From NCBI GenBank assembly GCA_049595035.1, contig JBMYKD010000001.1, positions 1 to 64,000 on the forward strand: 64,000 nt of DNA, given 5' to 3'. Under the pieces are notes generated by a model. It had not been told where the DNA came from. It did not search any database and saw only the letters and a list, made by a program, of their open reading frames with translations. Both the position numbers and the translations under genes were made by a program. Positions 27,651 to 37,145 of the stretch are shown piece by piece. Each line of letters begins with the position of its first letter. Position 1 is the first letter of the stretch. The DNA comes from UBA12202 sp049595035 (GTDB lineage: Bacteria > Pseudomonadota > Alphaproteobacteria > Puniceispirillales > UBA1172).

Positions 27651-28664
27651 ATGTCTTCAACGCCAAATGTCACCGATACCCCAAACCGTAAACCTGCACA
27701 CCAACTGGATGCTCCGGATACCACCATATCCGCGCGGGAGGTTTTCAACCTTGATATTGATATGGAGGTGCCTGCGTTTTCTTCTGGTTCTGAATATGTG
27801 CCAGACCGCGATGACAGTTATATTTTTGATCATGACACCACTCTGGCTATTCTGGCAGGCTTTGCCTATAACCGCCGCGTTATGGTGCAGGGATATCATG
27901 GGACGGGTAAATCCACCCATATCGAACAGATTGCCGCCAGACTGAACTGGCCTTGTATTCGTGTCAATCTGGATAGCCATATCAGCCGGATTGATCTGAT
28001 TGGCAAAGACAGCATTGTTCTGCGCGATGGTAAGCAGGTGACAGAGTTTCGTGAAGGCATTCTGCCATGGGCATTGCAAAATCCAGTGGCATTAGTTTTT
28101 GATGAATATGATGCAGGCCGGGCTGATGTCATGTTTGTGATCCAGCGTATTCTTGAAATAGAGGGCAAATTGACTCTGCTTGATACAAACCGCGTGATCC
28201 GCCCGCATCAGGCATTCCGGCTATTTGCCACCGCTAACACTATTGGTCTGGGTGATACGACCGGGCTTTATCACGGAACACAGCAAATCAATCAGGGACA
28301 AATGGATCGCTGGTCAATTGTATCTACCCTTAATTATCTGCCTCATGATGTGGAATGCCAGATTGTTATGGAAAAAACCAAAGCTGCCAGCAATGCCATT
28401 GATAAGGATATAGCGACCAGAATGGTGCGACTGGCCGACTTGACCAGAAAGGGGTTTATCGCTGGTGATATCTCAACGGTCATGTCACCTCGGACAGTAA
28501 TTACCTGGGCTGAGAATACTCATATCCTTGGTGATATTAAGCTCGCTTTCCGGCTGTCATTCCTGAATAAATGTGATGAGATGGAACGGGCTATCGTGGC
28601 TGAATATTATCAGCGTTGCTTTGCTGAAGAATTACTAACTGATCAGCAACGCGCAGCTAGCTGA
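27651..28664 (+). CDS. cobS: Aerobic cobaltochelatase subunit CobS
   Basis: AAA+ ATPase subunit of the CobNST cobaltochelatase, which inserts Co2+ into hydrogenobyrinate a,c-diamide in aerobic cobalamin synthesis. 337 residues, Walker A GYHGTGKS at 81-88, Walker B LVFDEYD at 148-154, sensor region FATANTIGLGDTTGLYHGT. The partner cobT follows after 14 bases; cobN is not in the window. CobS/CobT pairs also exist in genomes where other metal chelation roles have been proposed, so cobalamin synthesis here depends on finding cobN elsewhere. Confidence 0.94.
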   Translation: MSSTPNVTDTPNRKPAHQLDAPDTTISAREVFNLDIDMEVPAFSSGSEYVPDRDDSYIFDHDTTLAILAGFAYNRRVMVQGYHGTGKSTHIEQIAARLNWPCIRVNLDSHISRIDLIGKDSIVLRDGKQVTEFREGILPWALQNPVALVFDEYDAGRADVMFVIQRILEIEGKLTLLDTNRVIRPHQAFRLFATANTIGLGDTTGLYHGTQQINQGQMDRWSIVSTLNYLPHDVECQIVMEKTKAASNAIDKDIATRMVRLADLTRKGFIAGDISTVMSPRTVITWAENTHILGDIKLAFRLSFLNKCDEMERAIVAEYYQRCFAEELLTDQQRAAS

Positions 28665-28678
28665 TCTTAGGGTAGGTA

Positions 28679-30589
28679 ATGGCAAACGATTCTGATAATC
28701 CATTTCTTAAATCCACGTCTGCCTGCTTGCGTGCGATGGCTGGTGGAACCCAGCATGCTGTCCGCTTCAGTGGTAATCAGACGGTTATTTCACCAACAGA
28801 AATACGGCTTCCGGCACCCAGCAAGGATGAAACCCGCATTCATTCGGAAGGGCATGTATCAAAAACAAACCTCTATCAGGCTGATGCAAATATCCGTGGG
28901 GCTGCTGATAGTGCCGCTTTATGGTTAGCCCATCACAGTGAAGATATTCATCAGAATAAAGCCCCTATGGCACAACAGGCGCGCACCATTTTTGATGCCG
29001 TGGAACGCGCCCGTGTAGAAGCTATTGGTGCCAACAACATGCCGGGTGTTGCCAGTAACCTTCGTACCAGCACCGAAGCAAAATTTGCCCAGACAACATT
29101 ACCACCGCCGGGGCCTGCTGACACAGATGATCAATCCCAGACAATTGCTCATGTGACCAATTTACTGATCAGAGAAGCCCTGACCGGTGAAAAACCCCCG
29201 AAAAGTGTCGCCATGTCAGTTGATTTATGGCGTCCTTGGATTGAAAACCGCGCCGGTGATCTGATTGACCAGCTTGGCCATAATATAGATGATCAGGCCA
29301 GTTATGCTGAACTAAGCCGTAAGCTGATCGGGGCACTGGAAACAGATTTAGGTGATCCGATTGATCCGGATGATGATAATAATGACGATGATGAAGCTGA
29401 CACAGAAAGCGATCAGGGGCAGGATGATAGTGCCAATCCTCAGGGTGAAAGCGATGATGGCGACGCGGCTGAAAGCATGGATCAGCAAGGCGAAGCGTCA
29501 AGCATGGAAGCATCCGAAGGAGAAGGCGACGGGTCAGAAGAAGATGGTGATACTGCCCTAACCGATGGCGAACAACCATCTGGTGAACAGAATAATGATG
29601 GTCAGAATAACAAGGGTACAGCCGAATATTATCGCATCTTTACCGAAAGCTTTGATGAAGTGGTTGATGCCGTTGATTTATGTGATCCGGATGAGCTGAC
29701 CCGATTGCGGCAACTATTGGATAAACAACTGGATCATCTTAATGGCGTGATTGGAAAACTGGCCAATAGGCTTCAGCGTAAATTGATGGCTCATCAGAAC
29801 AGAAGCTGGCATTTTGATCTGGAAGAAGGCATTCTGGATGCAGGAAAATTATCCCGTGTTGTCACTCAGCCTACCCATCCTCTTTCCTATAAAATGGAAA
29901 GTGATATTACCTTCCGTGATACTGTTGTTAGTCTTCTGATTGATAATTCCGGGTCTATGCGTGGGCGACCCATCACTATTGCTGCGGCCGCGGCCGATAT
30001 ACTGGCACGAACATTGGAACGATGTGGCGTGAAAGTGGAAATCCTTGGCTTTACCACAAGAGCATGGAAAGGTGGACAGGCAAGGGAAGCGTGGCAGTTA
30101 GCTGGCAAGCCTGCCTATCCCGGACGGCTGAATGATTTACGCCATATTATTTATAAATCAGCTGATGCCCCGATGCGGCGTGCCAGAAAATCATTGGGGC
30201 TGATGCTTCGTGAAGGTCTGTTAAAAGAAAATATAGATGGTGAAGCATTACTATGGGCGCATAACCGGCTGATCGCACGTCCGGAAGAACGGCGTATCCT
30301 CATGGTAATTTCCGATGGCGCCCCTGTTGATGATTCGACCCTGTCGGTTAACCCTGGAAACTATCTGGAACGGCATTTGCGGCAAGTCATTGCCTATATC
30401 GAAACGCGATCACCAGTTCAACTGGTGGCTATTGGCATTGGTCATGATGTCACCAGATATTATGAACGTGCGGTAACCATTACCGATGTTGATCAACTTG
30501 GTGGTGCCGTGACGACACAACTGGCTGATCTGTTTGACGAAGATGCGAAACTTCCTCGCAAACGGGCACGGAAAAGACAGATAGCCTAA
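28679..30589 (+). CDS. cobT: Aerobic cobaltochelatase subunit CobT
   Basis: VWA-domain partner of CobS (636 residues). An N-terminal helical region (about 1-225) is followed by a strongly acidic low-complexity stretch (about 227-310), then a CobT core and the C-terminal VWA domain with the MIDAS motif D422-x-S424-x-S426 (LLIDNSGSM). The acidic linker is characteristic of CobT and ChlD-type proteins and may position the subunits. It is in an operon with cobS. Nothing is truncated. Confidence 0.94.
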   Translation: MANDSDNPFLKSTSACLRAMAGGTQHAVRFSGNQTVISPTEIRLPAPSKDETRIHSEGHVSKTNLYQADANIRGAADSAALWLAHHSEDIHQNKAPMAQQARTIFDAVERARVEAIGANNMPGVASNLRTSTEAKFAQTTLPPPGPADTDDQSQTIAHVTNLLIREALTGEKPPKSVAMSVDLWRPWIENRAGDLIDQLGHNIDDQASYAELSRKLIGALETDLGDPIDPDDDNNDDDEADTESDQGQDDSANPQGESDDGDAAESMDQQGEASSMEASEGEGDGSEEDGDTALTDGEQPSGEQNNDGQNNKGTAEYYRIFTESFDEVVDAVDLCDPDELTRLRQLLDKQLDHLNGVIGKLANRLQRKLMAHQNRSWHFDLEEGILDAGKLSRVVTQPTHPLSYKMESDITFRDTVVSLLIDNSGSMRGRPITIAAAAADILARTLERCGVKVEILGFTTRAWKGGQAREAWQLAGKPAYPGRLNDLRHIIYKSADAPMRRARKSLGLMLREGLLKENIDGEALLWAHNRLIARPEERRILMVISDGAPVDDSTLSVNPGNYLERHLRQVIAYIETRSPVQLVAIGIGHDVTRYYERAVTITDVDQLGGAVTTQLADLFDEDAKLPRKRARKRQIA

Positions 30590-30620
30590 ACCGAAATCAC
30601 TCGAAACCAATAATCAGGAA

Positions 30621-30908
30621 TTATTCGCTAGCCAGAGCAGCCTTGATGGCGCGTTTGACGTGAACGGCATTACTGCTCAAATTCTCATCTTTAGCGGATA
30701 GCAGAAAAGCATCAATACCACCTGTCTTTTCCACCGTACGGATAGCATTTGTTGATACCCGGAATGAAACAGACTTACCCAATGCATCACTGATCATTGA
30801 TGAGTTCTGCAGGTTTGGAAGAAAGCGACGACGAGTCCGATTTTTAGCATGGCTGACATTATTGCCAGTCATTACGCCTTTACCAGTCAATTCACAGCGA
30901 CGGGACAT
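30621..30908 (-). CDS. rpmB: Large ribosomal subunit protein bL28
   Basis: 95-residue ribosomal protein. The N terminus MSRRCELTGKGVMTGNNVSHAKNR is the L28 signature, followed by RRRFLPNLQNSS. The longer alphaproteobacterial form with the KSVSFRVSTNAIRTVEK segment is seen. It is monocistronic, converging on cobT with a 31-base gap, and has its own promoter candidate at 30961-30989. The usual partner rpmG is not adjacent. Confidence 0.97.
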   Translation of the reverse strand: MSRRCELTGKGVMTGNNVSHAKNRTRRRFLPNLQNSSMISDALGKSVSFRVSTNAIRTVEKTGGIDAFLLSAKDENLSSNAVHVKRAIKAALASE

Positions 30909-30960
30909 CTTAAACTCCTCACATATATGCTTTAAGCAGTCTTAATCGTTACAAAGGGGG

Positions 30961-30989
30961 TAATTAGCGCATCCAGCGACAATCGTCAA
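30961..30989 (-). promoter_or_regulatory. Candidate rpmB promoter
   Basis: Minus-strand TTGACG (5 of 6, 30989-30984), 17-base spacer, then TAATTA (30966-30961), a poor -10 match. About 53 bases before the rpmB start. Confidence 0.35.
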
Positions 30990-31135
30990 GGTAAGTTATT
31001 GCGTTTTTACGATCATATCATGCTTTTGCCGTATCATACAAAAGTGTTTATTTGATTCTATGAATTAAGATAGTATGTTAAACCTAAAGATAGGAATTGC
31101 ATTAAAAAGTAGCATTGCCACTCTGGGTATAGAAA

Positions 31136-31498
31136 ATGAAAACGCATAATCCGGAAGAAATGATAAATGATCCGGTTAATCCGCTGGCAAGAATCAAGCG
31201 CAACGTTATCATTAACAAAAAACGCACGACATTAATGCTTGAACAGGAAATATGGACAATCCTTGATGAATTGGCCCGCGAAGAGGGCTTAACTCTAGAT
31301 GAGCTTTGCCACAAAATCCATTATTCTCACCATGGAGAAGAAAGCATAAGTTCTGTTTTGAGAGTTGTGGCTGTTCTCGCTTGCCGTGTTAATACCAATA
31401 TATCAACGCATGATCACGGCTTTAATCAAACCCAGATGATGTTTCCATCCCGCCTGCATCAGGCATTAAACCGTCTTAATCCGTCATCCGGCCACTAA
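31136..31498 (+). CDS. Ribbon-helix-helix protein (RHH_4-like)
   Basis: 120-residue small DNA-binding-type protein. Residues about 25-95 fit the RHH_4 family found in Alphaproteobacteria: a basic strand (NKKRTTLMLEQEIWTILDELAREEG), the LDELCHKI helix and the SISSVLRVVAVLA segment. Targets are unknown. The upstream sequence has TTGATT (31052-31057), overlapping a GANTC site (31054-31058), followed by TATGTT; methylation could influence expression. Its last 23 bases overlap the 3' end of pyrD on the other strand. Confidence 0.8.
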   Translation: MKTHNPEEMINDPVNPLARIKRNVIINKKRTTLMLEQEIWTILDELAREEGLTLDELCHKIHYSHHGEESISSVLRVVAVLACRVNTNISTHDHGFNQTQMMFPSRLHQALNRLNPSSGH

Positions 31499-32573
31499 TT
31501 CTTAACGCTTCCTTTGCATTACTCACCTGACCAATCGCATCCGTGATATGGGCAATGCCATCTTTTGCCAGCAATTCATCCAGACCTTGTATCATTTTTG
31601 GCACAATATGCGGGCCTTTAAGGGCAAGCGCCGTATAAAACTGTACCAGATGGGCACCAGCGAGAATCTTTGCATAAGCTGCCTCTGCATTATCAACACC
31701 GCCAACCCCGATAATGGGGATATCCTGCGGCAGCCGTGATCTGGCAAGGGCTAGCCATTCTGTTGAAGATAACAGTAACGGCGCACCAGATAATCCCCCT
31801 GCTTCATCCTTATCAGAAGAACGTAAACTATCCGGACGGCGAATAGTTGTATTTGTCAAAATCACACCCGCCGCACCCATATCAGGAAGTCTTTCCAGAA
31901 CGGCAAGAAAATCAGATTCATTCATATCAGGTGATAGTTTGATCAGGATAGGCAGATCAGGCCGATTACATCCGGTTTTTACCGCTGTCATGATATCAGC
32001 AAGAATAGAAGGCGTCTGCATATCACGTAATCCCGGTGTATTGGGTGATGACACGTTAACCGTCATATAATCTGCATAAGGCGATAATATTGCACTTGTT
32101 TCGGCATAATCGGCAATGCGGTCAATGCTATCCTTATTTGCGCCAATATTTATACCGAGAACTCCCTGTCGGGATGATGCTGACTGACGCCATGCCGATA
32201 ATCGTTTTTTCGCCTGCTCTGCCCCCTCGTTATTAAATCCATAGCGATTAATGACCGCCTGATCCGATGACAGGCGAAACACTCTGGGTTTAGCATTTCC
32301 GTCTTGTGGTTTAGGGGTGATTGTACCGACTTCGACAAAACCGAATCCAAGACGGAATGATCCTGACATCGCTTCGGCATTTTTATCGAACCCAGCGGCC
32401 AGACCGATAGGATTGGCAAAATCTAGCCCGAAACATTCCTGTTGGAGCCGGGGAAAATCCTGTGACCGACCCATAGCAGGAACCAGACCATGTGACATAG
32501 CCCAGATGGCCAGATTATGTGCTTTTTCCGCCGGCAGACAATGAGCAAGTGAAGTCGCAAGCCTGCTGATCAC
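31476..32573 (-). CDS. pyrD: Dihydroorotate dehydrogenase (quinone), class 2
   Basis: Membrane-associated flavoenzyme oxidising dihydroorotate to orotate with ubiquinone, in pyrimidine synthesis. 365 residues; the N-terminal helical extension (about 1-45) that reaches the membrane marks class 2. FMN and substrate residues lie in GLAAGFDKNAEA, INRYGFNNEG, and the catalytic serine in TVNVSSPNTPGL (171-182). It overlaps lysS upstream by 4 bases, so translation is coupled. It converges on the RHH gene. Confidence 0.96.
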   Translation of the reverse strand: MISRLATSLAHCLPAEKAHNLAIWAMSHGLVPAMGRSQDFPRLQQECFGLDFANPIGLAAGFDKNAEAMSGSFRLGFGFVEVGTITPKPQDGNAKPRVFRLSSDQAVINRYGFNNEGAEQAKKRLSAWRQSASSRQGVLGINIGANKDSIDRIADYAETSAILSPYADYMTVNVSSPNTPGLRDMQTPSILADIMTAVKTGCNRPDLPILIKLSPDMNESDFLAVLERLPDMGAAGVILTNTTIRRPDSLRSSDKDEAGGLSGAPLLLSSTEWLALARSRLPQDIPIIGVGGVDNAEAAYAKILAGAHLVQFYTALALKGPHIVPKMIQGLDELLAKDGIAHITDAIGQVSNAKEALRISGRMTD

Positions 32574-34180
32574 CCGGCTTCTCCTGCCAGATCACCATTT
32601 ACTGCTTTCATGATCAATTCCTGCATGGCGTCCCTTCCATATAATTTTATGAACGATCCCATGCGAGGGCCTTCATCCTGCCCAAGCAAAACCTGATACA
32701 GGCAGGAAAACCAGTCGCGCAACGGCTCATATCCGGCATCCTTGCCGATAGCGAATACGACCGACTGAATATCTTCGGCGGCGGCATCATCAGGCAATTC
32801 AGCCAGCTTACTGGCAAGCGCACGCAGATGGCCGATTTCATCTTCGGTTGGCTGACGGTAATGTTTGGATGGCCGCACCATGTCCTGATAATATGTCACG
32901 GCATAATCAACTAATCTGGCCAGTTCAGGATGCGTATCCGGGCTGACATCTGATGCATATTGTGCCAGATATCCCCAGATGACCTCTGCTGTTTCTGCCT
33001 GACAGACACCAGCCAGATTAAGCAATAGCGAAAAACTGACCGGAATATCGGTTGCTGGTGCTTCACCTTTATGAATATGCCAGATAGGGTTATCGATTTG
33101 CGCCGCCTGATCTTGTCTGGCATAGGCAGACAGATGACTGTAATATTCATCAACCATTTTTGGGACAACATCAAAATAAAGCCGTTTAGCCCGTTTCGGC
33201 TGATTATACATGAAAAGCGATAGCGATTCCGCTGTCCCATAGGTAAGCCATTCTTCAACGCTTAATCCATTACCGCGGGATTTGGATATTTTCTCACCAT
33301 TCTGGTCAAGAAACAGCTCATAAGAAAATCCGGATGGCGGCGTACCCCCCATGATATTAGTGATTTTCGAGGATAGTTTAACCGACTCACTCAAATCCTT
33401 GCCACTCATTTCATAATCGACACCCAGAGCATACCAGCGCATGGCCCAGTCACATTTCCACTGTAACTTGACCTTGCCCTTATCAATGCCAGATGTGATT
33501 GCATCGCCTGTATCCGGGTCTGTGTATTGAATGGTTCCCTTATCCGGATCAGTATGGGTTATAGGTACCTGAAGCACCTGTCCGGTTCGCTGGCAAATAG
33601 GTAGAAACGGGCTGTATGTAGCCTTTCTTTCCTCACCAAGTGTTGGCAGAACAACATTAATAATACTGTCATATTTTTCCAGAATACGCTGAAGCGCGGC
33701 GTCAAACTGGCCGGATTGATAACATTCGGTTGCCGAATAAAACTCATACTCAAAACCGAAACCATCAAGAAAGGCGCATAATCGGGCATTATTATGCGCA
33801 CCAAAACTGTCATAGGTGCCAAATGGGTCAGGAACTTGCGTTAAGGGCTTACCCAGATGTTCGCTAAGCAAATCTTTATTAGGAACATTATCTGGCACTT
33901 TACGAAGACCATCCATATCATCGGAAAAACAGATGAGTCGCGTTGGCCGTCCTGTCAGTGTTTCAAATGCGTGGCGCACCATGGATGTACGAACCACTTC
34001 ACCAAATGTGCCGATATGCGGCAAACCGGATGGCCCGTATCCTGTTTCGAAAATGACTTCATAATCATCTGCCACCTTCATTTTATCCAGCCGGTCAATC
34101 AGCAGGCGTGCTTGGGCAAAGGGCCATGATTTTGCATCACGAGCCAGAGAAACAAGAGAAGAGGAAGAAAGGGATACCAT
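32570..34180 (-). CDS. lysS: Lysyl-tRNA synthetase, class I
   Basis: Charges tRNA-Lys using the class I fold, the archaeal-type enzyme also found in Alphaproteobacteria and spirochaetes in place of class II LysRS. 536 residues, HIGH-equivalent HIGT at 55-58 (GPSGLPHIGTFGE) and KMSKS-equivalent KISKS at 297-301. The C-terminal region is the helical anticodon-binding type. No obvious Shine-Dalgarno is seen before the ATG. It is followed by pyrD with a 4-base overlap and divergent from the DinG-like helicase gene. Confidence 0.96.
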   Translation of the reverse strand: MVSLSSSSLVSLARDAKSWPFAQARLLIDRLDKMKVADDYEVIFETGYGPSGLPHIGTFGEVVRTSMVRHAFETLTGRPTRLICFSDDMDGLRKVPDNVPNKDLLSEHLGKPLTQVPDPFGTYDSFGAHNNARLCAFLDGFGFEYEFYSATECYQSGQFDAALQRILEKYDSIINVVLPTLGEERKATYSPFLPICQRTGQVLQVPITHTDPDKGTIQYTDPDTGDAITSGIDKGKVKLQWKCDWAMRWYALGVDYEMSGKDLSESVKLSSKITNIMGGTPPSGFSYELFLDQNGEKISKSRGNGLSVEEWLTYGTAESLSLFMYNQPKRAKRLYFDVVPKMVDEYYSHLSAYARQDQAAQIDNPIWHIHKGEAPATDIPVSFSLLLNLAGVCQAETAEVIWGYLAQYASDVSPDTHPELARLVDYAVTYYQDMVRPSKHYRQPTEDEIGHLRALASKLAELPDDAAAEDIQSVVFAIGKDAGYEPLRDWFSCLYQVLLGQDEGPRMGSFIKLYGRDAMQELIMKAVNGDLAGEAG

Positions 34181-34322
34181 AATATGTCACAATCGGGTTT
34201 GAATTTGATACTGAAAGCGATAGTTAAGGGGAAGTAGCCCCAGCGTCAATAGGGATACTGCCCGTTAGGAAAAACTTTGCTATGATAACCCTTATTCCAC
34301 CTCCGGAGCAATCATCACTATC

Positions 34323-37091
34323 ATGACAGCATTTCCATCCATGCAACTGGCCGCAATCATGCCCATGCCAGATCATGTCATCTGGGTTGGATCAGATGGA
34401 AGCATAGACCAGCTTAGCCATAGAGAAGCAGGGGATCGGCTGGATCATGAACCTGTTCTATTCTGTCATCGGCGGTGGACTATGAGCCGATTGAAACATA
34501 ATCCGGACAGTTTATCCGGACTGGATGTGCTGGAATTATATGCTTTTGTTCATCCGGCCAGATTTGCTGTGCCTACTGCTGGCGGGCTTGCAACAGCCCT
34601 TGGGCTGAACAGTCATCATGATGCCGAAGACCAGACTATCCTTATGCCTGTGATAGCCAATACCTTGCTGGAACAGATGACCTCATGGCCAGAAAAACAA
34701 CAGCAGATCGCCAGCCAGATGGCACGGTTTATGGCATCGGGCGGCTGGGGCTGGGCACCTATGGTACTTCATGCCTGCGGCGAAGATATGCCAGCCGCAG
34801 CACCACCAAATAGCCGTGATGGAGCTATCTGGACAAGACTGGATGATATCCCGGACTATGGAACCCCGCCCCCAGCTGGTGTTATACCAGTAACAGCAGG
34901 CGCGATGCATGACAGGCTAAAACATATGTTGAGCGGCAGACGGGTGCGAGACGGCCAGATGGCCTATGCAGAGAGCCTGTTGCCCGCATTTGATCCGCCA
35001 AAGGAAAATGATACCCCGCATGTCATCATGGCAGAGGCCGGCACCGGTACAGGAAAAACGCTTGGTTATCTGGCACCTTCGTCGGTGTGGGCTGAAAATA
35101 ATATGGCACCGGTATGGGTATCAACCTATACCCGCAGCCTGCAACATCAGATAGAAACAGAAATGGGGCGACTATATACTGATCAGACCGAAAGAGAAAA
35201 GCGAATCGTTATCCGGAAAGGTCGTGAAAACTATCTTTGCTTGCTTAATCTTGAAGATGCGTTGACTGCCGCCACGGCCTCACCCCGTAATACCATCGGG
35301 TTAGGGCTTATGGCCAGATGGGCAGAGGCCAGTGGCGATGGTGATCTGACCGGGTCAAAGTTTCCGGCATGGCTTACGGATTTATTTGGTTACGGATTGA
35401 CGCTAGGGCTTTCTGATAGGCGCGGCGAATGTATCCATTCTGCCTGTATGCATTATCAGAAATGTTTTGTGGAAAAAAATCGCGCCCGTGCCGCCATGAG
35501 TGATATCGTTATTGCCAATCATGCGCTGGTTATGATCACAGCTGTCATGAATCAATTGGCACCCCATCCAGATGCCAGACGCATCAGCCGGTATGTTTTT
35601 GATGAAGGTCATCATATTTTTGATGCTGCTGATAGTGCCTTTGCCGCCGCATTCACTGGTGCGGAAACCGCTGACATGCGTCGCTGGATCAGAGGCGCAG
35701 AACAACGTCAGGGAAACCGGCGCGGTCGTGGCATCCGCCAGAGATTGAGTGATTTGCTTGAACAGGGAAGCCCGGCCATGCAGGATCTGGAAGATGCCTT
35801 TAAAGCCGCACAGATTCTACCGGCAACAGGCTGGCGAAAACGGCTAACCGACGGGGAACCACATGGCATATGTGAAGAGTTTTTCTTTCATGTCCGGCAA
35901 GTGATTTATGACCGTATTGATCAACCGGAAAGCATATATAGCCTTGAGGCACCATTGCATCCGATTGACCCAAGACTAGCCCCACTTATCGCACCACTTC
36001 GGCAAGCCCTGACCAGTTTGGCATCCCCATTAATGCGCCTTGCCGAAAAACTGAAAACCAAGCTGGCAGATGAAAGTGACATTTTAGACACCGCATCCCG
36101 ACAAAGACTAGAGGGTGCTGTGAGGGGACTGGTCAGCCGAGCTTCTGGCCCTTTAGCGGCATGGATTGATCTGCTAAATGGCATTGGTAATACTGGCACT
36201 GATGGATTTGTTGACTGGATGGAGGCTACCCGCCGGATGGGTGAAGATACAGATATCGGCATCCATCGCCACTGGATAGACCCGTCCCGACCATTTCATG
36301 ATCATGTGCTGACCCCTGCCAAGGGGGCAATCATAACATCGGCCACTCTGACAGATCGCACCGAGCCAGATAGCGAACAACCTGATGAAGCGGCATGGGA
36401 TATGGCAAAACGGCTAACTGGTGCCGGATATCTGGATCAACCGCCACATATCATTTCTGTTTCGTCACCATTTCATTATGCTGATCAGGCCAGAGTGTTT
36501 GTCGTTAATGATTGTGACCGCAATGATATCCGGCAAACCATTGCCGCTATGTCAACATTAATGCTGGCATCTGGTGGCGGGGCATTGGGGTTATTTACCG
36601 CAATTAATCGGCTGAAAGCGGTATATCCTGATCTGGCAAGAGAATTGGGGGAGGCGGGTCTACCACTATATGCCCAGCATATTGACGCGATGAACCTGAA
36701 TACACTCATTCAAATTTTCAGAGTAGAGCCAAAATCCTGTCTGTTAGGAACAGATGCGGTTCGTGATGGAGTTGATGTTCCGGGGGAAGCGCTTCGGCTG
36801 ATCCTTTTTGATCGTGTGCCTTGGCCAAGGCCGGATATGCTGTTCAAGGCACGCGCCAAAGCCTTTGGCCGGGAAGCATGGACAGACCGCCTGACCCGCA
36901 TGAAATTGCGCCAGGCCTTTGGACGTTTGATACGGCGTGAAACGGATAAAGGTGTTTTTGTCATGCTGGATAGTCGCCTGCCCACCCGCCTGACCAGTGC
37001 TTTTCCGGCCGGGACACCGATTATCCGTTGTGGGTTGGCCGATGCCATAAAAGAAACCCGCGCCTTCCTTGCACAGGGTCATAAAGAATAA
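34323..37091 (+). CDS. DinG/XPD-type ATP-dependent DNA helicase
   Basis: Superfamily 2 5'-to-3' helicase of 922 residues. The N-terminal 210 residues carry a separate region with LDVLELYAFVHPARF, common to alphaproteobacterial versions, of unknown role. Walker A is AGTGTGKT at 239-246, the DEAH-type box is DEGH at 427-430, and helicase domain 2 has GTDAVRDGVDVPGEAL and FGRLIRRETD. Four cysteines at 306, 370, 375 and 381 match the [4Fe-4S] site of DinG/XPD. Probable role in resolving R-loops, D-loops or G-quadruplexes; exact role not predictable. It ends at a shared strong terminator. Confidence 0.92.
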   Translation: MTAFPSMQLAAIMPMPDHVIWVGSDGSIDQLSHREAGDRLDHEPVLFCHRRWTMSRLKHNPDSLSGLDVLELYAFVHPARFAVPTAGGLATALGLNSHHDAEDQTILMPVIANTLLEQMTSWPEKQQQIASQMARFMASGGWGWAPMVLHACGEDMPAAAPPNSRDGAIWTRLDDIPDYGTPPPAGVIPVTAGAMHDRLKHMLSGRRVRDGQMAYAESLLPAFDPPKENDTPHVIMAEAGTGTGKTLGYLAPSSVWAENNMAPVWVSTYTRSLQHQIETEMGRLYTDQTEREKRIVIRKGRENYLCLLNLEDALTAATASPRNTIGLGLMARWAEASGDGDLTGSKFPAWLTDLFGYGLTLGLSDRRGECIHSACMHYQKCFVEKNRARAAMSDIVIANHALVMITAVMNQLAPHPDARRISRYVFDEGHHIFDAADSAFAAAFTGAETADMRRWIRGAEQRQGNRRGRGIRQRLSDLLEQGSPAMQDLEDAFKAAQILPATGWRKRLTDGEPHGICEEFFFHVRQVIYDRIDQPESIYSLEAPLHPIDPRLAPLIAPLRQALTSLASPLMRLAEKLKTKLADESDILDTASRQRLEGAVRGLVSRASGPLAAWIDLLNGIGNTGTDGFVDWMEATRRMGEDTDIGIHRHWIDPSRPFHDHVLTPAKGAIITSATLTDRTEPDSEQPDEAAWDMAKRLTGAGYLDQPPHIISVSSPFHYADQARVFVVNDCDRNDIRQTIAAMSTLMLASGGGALGLFTAINRLKAVYPDLARELGEAGLPLYAQHIDAMNLNTLIQIFRVEPKSCLLGTDAVRDGVDVPGEALRLILFDRVPWPRPDMLFKARAKAFGREAWTDRLTRMKLRQAFGRLIRRETDKGVFVMLDSRLPTRLTSAFPAGTPIIRCGLADAIKETRAFLAQGHKE

Positions 37092-37120
37092 AAAAAGCCG
37101 GGGAAAAACCCCGGCTTTTT
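37092..37120. terminator. Bidirectional rho-independent terminator, dinG-like gene and groEL
   Basis: AAAAAGCCGGGG (37092-37103), a 5-base A loop, and CCCCGGCTTTTT (37109-37120) form a perfect 12-base-pair stem with A and T tracts at either end. It therefore works in both directions. It starts at the last base of the helicase stop codon and lies 25 bases past the groEL stop. Confidence 0.93.
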
Positions 37121-37145
37121 ATACATTCAGGTAATGATGGCTGAA

